Made by a program: the position numbers and the translations under genes
Shown: piece after piece, positions 62,954-64,000 of the stretch
Position numbering within the stretch: position 1 is the first letter of the stretch
How the letters are laid out: every line of letters starts with the position of its first letter
Notes under the pieces: generated by a model
What the model was told of the DNA's origin: nothing
The model's database searches: none
Seen by the model: the letters and a program-made list of their open reading frames with translations, nothing else
Assembly: GCF_023630175.1 (NCBI RefSeq)
Contig: NZ_JALLIN010000018.1
Coordinates: 62,001-126,000 of the forward strand
Reading direction: 5' to 3'
DNA from: Streptomyces cellostaticus
Lineage (GTDB): Bacteria; Actinomycetota; Actinomycetes; Streptomycetales; Streptomycetaceae
DNA: 64,000 bases

Positions 62954-63979
62954 TCAGAGTTCCAGCCGGGCCAGTGCCTTCTCCCCGTCCAGCTCGCAGG
63001 AGCCCGCCCCGGCCGCCGTCCAGGCGGCCGCGCACAGCGCCCGCAGCCCGTCCAGGGCCCCGCCGTCGCCTTCGAGCTCCAGCCGGTCGGCCGCGGTCGC
63101 CGTCCACCCTCCGCACCGGAAACCGTCACCCGCGCGAGTGATTTCCGGCTGCCCGGTGAGCAGTCCGCGCAGGTCGGCGTCCACATACGTCGGCCGGTGC
63201 CGCGGCGGCGCGGCCAGCAACCGGGAGCCGTCGGTGACACCGGTCAGCACCAGAAGTGAGTCCACCCCGCCGTTGAACGCGCCCTCGATGTCGGTGTCCA
63301 GCCGGTCCCCCACCACCAGCGGCCGCTCGGCGCCCGTCCGCAGGATCGTCTCCCGGTGCATGGGCGGCAGCGGCTTGCCCGCCACCTGCGGCTCCGCACC
63401 CGTGGCGATCCGCACGACCTCCACGGCCGCCCCGTTGCCCGGCGCGATCCCCCGCCCACTGGGAATGGTGAGGTCGGTGTTGGACACGAACCACGGCACG
63501 CCCCGCGCCACCGCGTACGAGGCCTCAGCGAACCGGGACCACGTCAGGTCCGGGCCGCCGTACCCCTGCACCACGGCTGCCGGGTCGTCGTCCGCCGACT
63601 CCACCGGGGTCAGACCGCGTTCGCGCAGCGCCACCCGAAGCCCTTCACCACCGATCACCAGCACCCGGGCGCCGGCCGGCACCTGCTCGCTGATCAGCCG
63701 GGCGACCGCCTGCGCCGAGGTGATGACGTCGTCCGCCCCGGTCGGTATCCCCAGCTCCGTCAGATGCTCCGCCACGACGTCCGGCGTCCGCAGGGCGTTG
63801 TTGGTCACGTACGCGAGACGCATGCCTCCCGCGCGGGCCCGCTCCAGCGAGCCGACGGCGTGCGCGATGGCGTTCCCGCCCGCGTACACCACCCCGTCCA
63901 GGTCGAGCAGCGCCGTGTCGTACGCCTCGCTCAGGGGCCGCCCACTGCCCTGGGGCCCGGTCCTGACGCCCTGGCTCAT
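62954..63979 (-). CDS. HAD-IIA phosphatase, NagD-like
   Basis: A 341-residue HAD hydrolase. Motif I is DTALLDLDGVVYAGG with the nucleophilic Asp, motif II AYVTNNALRTP, a C2 cap domain follows, and motif III/IV lies in KPLPPMHRETILRTG and VVGDRLDTDIEGAFNGGVDS. A C-terminal extension of about 80 residues after LTGVTDGSRLL is not part of NagD itself. It should dephosphorylate sugar or glycerol phosphates. The start ATG has a GAGGAG site upstream, next to the window edge. Confidence 0.9.
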   Translation of the reverse strand: MSQGVRTGPQGSGRPLSEAYDTALLDLDGVVYAGGNAIAHAVGSLERARAGGMRLAYVTNNALRTPDVVAEHLTELGIPTGADDVITSAQAVARLISEQVPAGARVLVIGGEGLRVALRERGLTPVESADDDPAAVVQGYGGPDLTWSRFAEASYAVARGVPWFVSNTDLTIPSGRGIAPGNGAAVEVVRIATGAEPQVAGKPLPPMHRETILRTGAERPLVVGDRLDTDIEGAFNGGVDSLLVLTGVTDGSRLLAAPPRHRPTYVDADLRGLLTGQPEITRAGDGFRCGGWTATAADRLELEGDGGALDGLRALCAAAWTAAGAGSCELDGEKALARLEL

Positions 63980-64000
63980 TGCACATCGCTCCTCGTTCGA

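Overview
The window is high-GC DNA with strong third-position GC bias, frequent GTG and TTG starts, GTGA/ATGA coupled starts, and likely leaderless promoters. Together with the gene content (DnaE2 cassette, SepF-like protein, ParA-ScpAB-RluB cluster, sortase-anchored LPMO, DmdR/IdeR-type iron box) this points to a Streptomyces chromosome, away from the ends. From memory, and unchecked, the gene order resembles the S. coelicolor region around SCO1730-SCO1790. I found 57 protein genes and no rRNA, tRNA, IS element or CRISPR array.

Layout. 1-10.5 kb is mixed accessory and secretome DNA: a truncated secreted DNRLRE/FG-GAP protein, a GntR regulator divergent from a tandem-GNAT enzyme, a DUF402 protein, a methyltransferase, an MHS-family symporter, a cell-wall-anchored AA10 LPMO, a secreted lipase with a CRP-like palindrome upstream, and a divergent MarR/cupin pair with two operators. 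10.5-15.1 kb is a DNA-damage mutagenesis cassette: dnaE2 coupled to a Y-family polymerase relative that lacks the usual catalytic acids, behind two LexA-like boxes. 15.4-28.7 kb holds a streptogrisin-type protease, a DUF5685 protein with an extreme Cys tail, a SepF-like protein, an acyl-CoA dehydrogenase, a DHA2 efflux pump, a GT-C enzyme, a PAP2 phosphatase, an I78 inhibitor-like protein, a WYL regulator, an Rpf-like/LysM protein and two unknown proteins.

28.7-43.4 kb is the housekeeping core. On the minus strand aroH-tyrA-cmk-plsC-der links aromatic amino acid synthesis, CMP kinase, phospholipid synthesis and ribosome assembly; parA-(RHH-like)-scpA-scpB-rluB links chromosome segregation and rRNA modification. 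Between these two runs sits a compact group: an NrtR-like NUDIX regulator, an ADP-ribosylglycohydrolase and two paralogous nucleotidyltransferases placed tail to tail, with a 29-bp perfect inverted repeat over the NUDIX start. This is the most promising candidate for an uncharacterised system here.

43.5-64 kb: a STAND/TPR ATPase, an ADP-ribose-type NUDIX hydrolase and pyrG; GH15, FAD oxidoreductase and PucR on the plus strand; a GT4 glycosyltransferase; the recN-nadK-tlyA cluster with a small unknown gene; an SCP2-like protein; an iron-siderophore ABC importer (two permeases and an ATPase, no binding protein) behind an iron box; and a NagD-type HAD phosphatase. Seven or more strong hairpins mark transcript ends, mostly between convergent genes.
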